A stretch of DNA of 26,627 nucleotides from OMSK01 sp902492995. GTDB lineage: Bacteria; Bacillota_I; Bacilli_A; RF39; UBA660. The notes beneath the pieces are model-generated. The model ran no database searches, was not told where the DNA came from, and worked only from the letters and a program-made list of their open reading frames with translations. A program made the translations under genes and the position numbers. Positions 23,473-26,627 of the stretch are shown here, piece after piece. The stretch lies in the NCBI GenBank assembly GCA_902492995.1, contig CABUNR010000017.1, positions 1 through 26,627 on the forward strand, in the 5' to 3' direction. The stretch's first letter is position 1. Each line of letters opens with the position of its first letter.

Positions 23473-23844
23473 TGTCTTAACTCCTCCTACTTTCTAGATA
23501 AATTTTATCTCAAAAAAATTATCAAGTCAATAACTTTTTAATAATATTTTAAGAAAATTTGTTCGCTGGTTTGTTTTGCCTTTATTTTATAACATTTTTT
23601 TAAAAAATAAATTTTCACTTTTTTACATTTTTTTATTTTTTTATTTTTTTACAATTTGCAATTTTAGAGGTTTTCTCTTATTTTTCAAGACTTTCTATAA
23701 AATAACGTTTTAAATATTTTTTTTCATTTTTTTAATTTTTAAAAAATATAGTTTTTTTATTTTCCTAATTTTTTTAATTTTTTAAAAATAAACTATAACC
23801 CATTTTTTATTTTAGAATACATTAATATTAGGAGGATAAAATAT
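23473..23844. other. Intergenic region between nrdD and spoVIF
   Basis: About 370 bases with no gene. It holds the nrdD promoter (23502-23530) and a less AT-rich patch with a direct repeat TTTGTT at 23558-23563 and 23570-23575. From about 23585 to 23820 there is an extreme AT stretch of repeated short T-runs and A-runs. TATAGTTT (23747-23754) and AAACTATA (23790-23797) form a loose inverted repeat. I see no NrdR-type box or riboswitch. Confidence 0.6.
23502..23530 (-). promoter_or_regulatory. Sigma-A promoter of the nrd operon
   Basis: On the minus strand TTGACT (23525-23530), 17 bases, then TAAAAT (23502-23507), 30 bases before the nrdD ATG. This has the best -35 in the window. Confidence 0.8.
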
Positions 23845-24087
23845 ATGAATTTTTCAGATAATTTTTTTAAAAAAATAGAGAAAAAAACAAATGTAAGTAA
23901 AGATACTATTTTAGATTTAGCAACTAAATTACAACAAGGTGATATGAAAGATGAGAATAATCTAAGAAGTGTTATAAAAGAACTTAGTAAATTAACAGGA
24001 AAGGAACTTTCAAAAGAAAAAGAAGATAAAATAATAAGTGCTGTACAAAATGATAATATTCCAAAAGATATTGATAAAATGATATAA
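23845..24087 (+). CDS. spoVIF: Stage VI sporulation protein F
   Basis: SpoVIF is a small Bacilli protein needed for normal coat assembly and spore resistance in B. subtilis. The 80-aa sequence follows the family closely: FSDNFFKKIEKKTNVSKDTI, LATKLQQGDMKDENNLRSVI, SKLTGKELSKEKEDKII and NIPKDIDKMI. It is soluble, charged and helical. AGGAGG lies about nine bases before the ATG. No clear sigma-E or sigma-K promoter was found in the AT-rich stretch upstream. Confidence 0.88.
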   Translation: MNFSDNFFKKIEKKTNVSKDTILDLATKLQQGDMKDENNLRSVIKELSKLTGKELSKEKEDKIISAVQNDNIPKDIDKMI

Positions 24088-24088
24088 A

Positions 24089-24165
24089 AAAAAGGATTTA
24101 GAAATGATTTTAAAATCTACACAATTCATGTAGAAATTTATTAGATCAATTCTTTAATCCTTTTT
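24089..24165. terminator. Long structured convergent terminator
   Basis: An outer 10-bp stem AAAAAGGATT (24089-24098) / AATCCTTTTT (24156-24165) encloses further pairing, including CTACA (24117-24121) / TGTAG (24129-24133). It fills the gap between spoVIF and the DUF2752 gene and can end both. The hairpin is much longer than the other terminators here. Confidence 0.7.
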
Positions 24166-24583
24166 ATTTTATTGGAGCTATTATAGAAAAAATGGAAAAA
24201 TTTCTTAAAATTCCAAATATAATAGTTATTGCAACTAAAATGTACCATAGAAAATTTGGATAAATATTATCATTTTTTTTAAATGTTATCCAATTTTTTA
24301 ATTTTATTATTAAATAATATAGTAAAAATGGAACAACAATAATTATTAAAAGATTGTTATGTATCGCTCTTTTAAAATCTAATTGCATTAATGAAAAAAA
24401 AGCTCTTGTAATGCCACACCCAGGACAATATAAACCAGTTAATTTATAAAAAATACATGGAATTCCAATATGGTATATATTATATATTTTATAATATAAA
24501 AAAGAAAAAAATAGTACACTTATAAATAATATAATAGATACTATAATTCTCTTTTTAGTTGTATCAAAATAATTTTTACACAT
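24164..24583 (-). CDS. DUF2752 membrane protein
   Basis: This 139-aa protein has about three membrane helices (12-32, 74-95, 112-135). Between the first two lies the family signature IPCIFYKLTGLYCPGCGITR (40-59) with CPGCG, followed by AFFSLMQLDFKRAIHNN. Function is not known for the family; the cysteines are conserved and could bind metal or form a disulphide. It starts two bases after the DUF4234 gene stop, so the two are co-translated. These families often occur together. Confidence 0.85.
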   Translation of the reverse strand: MCKNYFDTTKKRIIVSIILFISVLFFSFLYYKIYNIYHIGIPCIFYKLTGLYCPGCGITRAFFSLMQLDFKRAIHNNLLIIIVVPFLLYYLIIKLKNWITFKKNDNIYPNFLWYILVAITIIFGILRNFSIFSIIAPIK

Positions 24584-24585
24584 AA

Positions 24586-24921
24586 TTATACTAAACTATT
24601 TAAATCATTTTGCATTAAACAATAATTAACAATTTGAAATCCAAATAATCCAAGGATTATATATAAAACAGATTGATCTGATGCTGGTATATCATTTTTA
24701 ATTTTAGCTTCATATATTTCTTTACCCATTTTATAATTCCAATAAATACTATATAAACCACATGTTATTATTGTAAATAAAAATGCCTTTCCACCTGAAA
24801 AATCCACATCATCATTAACTCTAGCAGCAGAATCAGTAAGATTTATAAACCAGAATATACCATAAATTCCACATGTTATTATTGATAAAATAACACAAGT
24901 AGCAATATTCTTTTTTTCCAT
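24586..24921 (-). CDS. DUF4234 membrane protein
   Basis: This 111-aa protein carries two copies of the same helix motif, IITCGIYGIFWF (14-25) and IITCGLYSIYWN (51-62), and a third hydrophobic stretch near 85-104. This repeated TCGxYxxxW pattern is the mark of DUF4234. The function is unknown. GAGGAGTG precedes the ATG. It is first in a unit with the DUF2752 gene and is transcribed away from spoIVA. Confidence 0.85.
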   Translation of the reverse strand: MEKKNIATCVILSIITCGIYGIFWFINLTDSAARVNDDVDFSGGKAFLFTIITCGLYSIYWNYKMGKEIYEAKIKNDIPASDQSVLYIILGLFGFQIVNYCLMQNDLNSLV

Positions 24922-24952
24922 TATAACACTCCTCTTTCCCTTATATAAGCTA

Positions 24953-24961
24953 ATTATACCA
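24953..24961 (-). promoter_or_regulatory. Extended -10 promoter for the DUF4234-DUF2752 unit
   Basis: The minus strand reads TGGTATAAT (TGN-TATAAT), about 31 bases before the ATG. No good -35 is visible. Confidence 0.6.
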
Positions 24962-24989
24962 TAAATAAAATTTTTTATATAGCTTTTTT

Positions 24990-25018
24990 GAATATATTTA
25001 ACTTGTTTTACATATAGT
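24990..25018 (+). promoter_or_regulatory. Sigma-E type promoter for spoIVA
   Basis: GAATATA (24990-24996), 14 bases, then CATATAGT (25011-25018). It fits the mother-cell sigma-E pattern (KMATATT, 14-15 bases, CATACANT) with one and two mismatches. spoIVA is sigma-E controlled in B. subtilis. Confidence 0.6.
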
Positions 25019-25045
25019 TTAGTGATTATGGAAAGTAGGGATTAA

Positions 25046-26521
25046 ATGGAAAAAACAGATGTTATAAGAAGTATTACAGAACGTACAGGTGGTGATATAT
25101 ATTTAGGAGTTGTTGGGGCTGTTAGAACAGGAAAATCAACATTTATAAAAAAAGTGATTGAAAAACTAGTTGTCCCTAATATTGAAGATGAATATGAAAG
25201 AAAAAGAACTTTAGATGAAATACCACAAAGTGCACAGGGAAAAACTATAATGACAACGGAACCAAAATTTGTGCCTAGTAATGCCGCAAATATAAAAATA
25301 GACGATTTTAATACGAATATAAGATTAATTGATTGTGTTGGGTATGTTATACCAGAAGCTAAAGGTTATGAAGATGAAAATGGTCCAAGAATGGTAAAAT
25401 GTCCATGGTATGATGATGAAATACCATTTATAGAAGCAGCCGAAATCGGAACAGAAAAAGTTATCAAGGACCACTCATCAATTGGTATTGTTATAACAAC
25501 AGATGGTTCATTTGGTGAAATCAATAGATCTAGTTATATAGAAACAGAAGAACGTGTTATAAATGAATTAAAATCTTATGGGAAACCATTTATAGTAGTT
25601 TTAAATTCATCTCATCCAATGTTACCAGAAACAGAAAGATTAGCAACTAATTTAAATGAAACTTATAAAGTTCCTGTATTACCTATAAATATAGAAAATA
25701 TGAGTGATAAAGATATCTATGATATACTAAAAAATGCATTATATGAATTTCCAGTACTAGAAGTAAATGTTAGTATGCCAGAATGGATTGCTTGCTTATC
25801 ACCAAACAATTGGCTAAAGAAAATATATATTGAAAAAATAAGAGAAAGTGTATCTGAAATAGATAAACTTAAAGATATAGATTTAATAACAAGTCATTTT
25901 AATGATTGTGAATATATAAATAAAGCTTATCTATCAGATGTTAACACCTCAACAGGAATTGTTACAGTAACACTTGAAGCACCAGCTAACTTATATAATG
26001 ATATATTAAAAGAAATTATTGGTATTGATATAGGAAATAAAGCACAATTATTAAATATCTTTCAAGATTATAATGAAATTAAATTAGAATATGATCAAAT
26101 TAAATCAGCACTAAAAATGGTAAAACAAACAGGATATGGTGTAGCATCACCAACCCTTTCAGACATGAAACTAGATACACCAGAAATTATAAAACAAGGA
26201 AGTAGATATGGTGTTAAATTAAAAGCAACTGCTCCATCAATTCATATGATAAGGGTTGATGTAGAATCAACATTTGAACCAATTATAGGTTCTGAAATTC
26301 AAAGTAAAGAATTAATAGATTATTTAATGAAAGATTTTGATACAAATCCTGATAATATTTGGAAAAGTGAAATATTTGGTAGAAGTTTAGATGTAATTGT
26401 AAAAGAAGGAATACAAGCAAAATTATCACTTCTTCCAGAAAATGTTAGATTTAAACTATGTCAAACTCTAACAAAATTAGTTAATAAAGGATCTGGAAAT
26501 TTATTTACTATTGTATTATAA
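25046..26521 (+). CDS. spoIVA: Stage IV sporulation protein A (coat basement ATPase)
   Basis: SpoIVA hydrolyses ATP and polymerises on the forespore surface as the base layer of the coat. The 491-aa protein is full length. Walker A is GAVRTGKST (24-32), IRLIDCVGYV acts as the Walker B region, and HSSIGIVITTDGSFGEINR and IVVLNSSHP follow in the GTPase-like domain. The middle region and the conserved hydrophobic end GSGNLFTIVL, needed for assembly, are present. A sigma-E type promoter lies upstream and a terminator follows, so it is a single-gene unit. Confidence 0.97.
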   Translation: MEKTDVIRSITERTGGDIYLGVVGAVRTGKSTFIKKVIEKLVVPNIEDEYERKRTLDEIPQSAQGKTIMTTEPKFVPSNAANIKIDDFNTNIRLIDCVGYVIPEAKGYEDENGPRMVKCPWYDDEIPFIEAAEIGTEKVIKDHSSIGIVITTDGSFGEINRSSYIETEERVINELKSYGKPFIVVLNSSHPMLPETERLATNLNETYKVPVLPINIENMSDKDIYDILKNALYEFPVLEVNVSMPEWIACLSPNNWLKKIYIEKIRESVSEIDKLKDIDLITSHFNDCEYINKAYLSDVNTSTGIVTVTLEAPANLYNDILKEIIGIDIGNKAQLLNIFQDYNEIKLEYDQIKSALKMVKQTGYGVASPTLSDMKLDTPEIIKQGSRYGVKLKATAPSIHMIRVDVESTFEPIIGSEIQSKELIDYLMKDFDTNPDNIWKSEIFGRSLDVIVKEGIQAKLSLLPENVRFKLCQTLTKLVNKGSGNLFTIVL

Positions 26522-26548
26522 AAAAATAACTAATTAGTTGTTTTTTTT
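26521..26548 (+). terminator. Rho-independent terminator after spoIVA
   Basis: Twelve paired positions (26521-26532 with 26535-26546, one G-T pair) include AACTA/TAGTT, followed by T's to 26548. Confidence 0.75.
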
Positions 26549-26552
26549 ATTA

Positions 26553-26607
26553 CTCTTAAAATATTATATAAAGATGAAGTAAAGTAAATGTTGGAAAATT
26601 TTAAGAG
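26553..26607 (+). repeat. Inverted repeat at the window end
   Basis: CTCTTAAAAT (26553-26562) and ATTTTAAGAG (26598-26607) are exact inverted copies 35 bases apart. They may be an operator or leader structure for the next gene, which lies outside the window. A frame opening at ATG 26588 runs off the edge and has no good ribosome site. Confidence 0.45.
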
Positions 26608-26627
26608 AAAATACAAGTTATATAATT

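Noticed and set aside
23825..23840. Sigma-E, sigma-G or sigma-K promoter directly before spoVIF
   Set aside because: The sequence around ATACATTAATA resembles several -10 motifs, but none has a matching -35 at the right distance.
1..26627. CRISPR array, tRNA, rRNA, transposon or prophage
   Set aside because: No repeat-spacer pattern, cloverleaf, conserved rRNA segment, transposase or phage gene was seen on either strand.
26588..26627. Partial gene starting at ATG 26588
   Set aside because: Only 13 codons are visible before the window ends and no Shine-Dalgarno is present, so it cannot be called.

Overview
The window comes from a very AT-rich, endospore-forming, low-GC Gram-positive bacterium that can live without oxygen. 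Spore genes are present (spoIVA, spoVAC-AD-AE, yunB, spoVIF and several tiny YjcZ-type or coat-like proteins). There is also a class III anaerobic ribonucleotide reductase with its activase, an L-lactate dehydrogenase and an LtaS-like polyglycerolphosphate synthase. SpoVIF, YutD, YunB and YjcZ-type proteins point to Bacilli rather than Clostridia. TGA is used as a stop (for example in the ATGA overlaps and at the end of the ABC permease), so this is genetic code 11 and not the Mycoplasma code. An uncultured host-associated Bacilli lineage with a small genome would fit, but that placement is inference.

Layout, left to right. 84-3893 (minus): pyruvate kinase followed by a GH31 glycosidase. 3976-5127 (minus): a SEDS (FtsW/RodA/SpoVE) glycosyltransferase. 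5319-5474: a tiny YjcZ-like spore protein. 5498-5902: a bacterial PH-domain protein. 6005-7636 (plus): peptide deformylase, then a 33-residue membrane peptide coupled to L-lactate dehydrogenase. 7648-8253: an unrecognised protein. 8324-11402 (minus): an overlapping operon of LtaS-like synthase, a membrane-anchored protein and an ASCH-domain protein. 11469-13662: a NatAB-type ABC exporter. 13721-13948: two tiny YjcZ-like genes. 14085-15059: a PrsA-like foldase lipoprotein. 15070-17056: an M29 aminopeptidase and a polysaccharide-deacetylase-like pseudoenzyme. 17109-17315: a Tyr/Asn/Gly-rich coat-like protein. 17337-19116: the spoVA operon. 19181-20386: yunB-yutD-small Lys-rich protein. 20447-23472: anaerobic RNR. 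23845-24087: spoVIF. 24164-24921: DUF2752 and DUF4234 membrane proteins. 25046-26521: spoIVA.

The most notable item is the anaerobic RNR. The large NrdD (759 aa) stops just after its zinc-finger region. The glycyl-radical segment is a separate, out-of-frame 56-aa gene (21012-21182) with its own Shine-Dalgarno sequence overlapping the nrdD stop codon, and nrdG follows one base later. This looks like a two-subunit class III RNR.

Second, the sporulation promoters can be read by eye. There is a sigma-G-type promoter at spoVAC, a sigma-E-type promoter at spoIVA, and AC-N16-CATANNNTA (sigma-K-type) promoters at the tiny YjcZ pair and at the coat-like gene. The last has its -10 inside a perfect palindrome that could fire in both directions. 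Third, three enzymes have altered key residues: the GH31 acid/base position is Lys, the pyruvate kinase K+ site is rewritten, and the polysaccharide deacetylase lacks its metal ligands. I saw no rRNA or tRNA genes, CRISPR arrays, transposons or phage genes.
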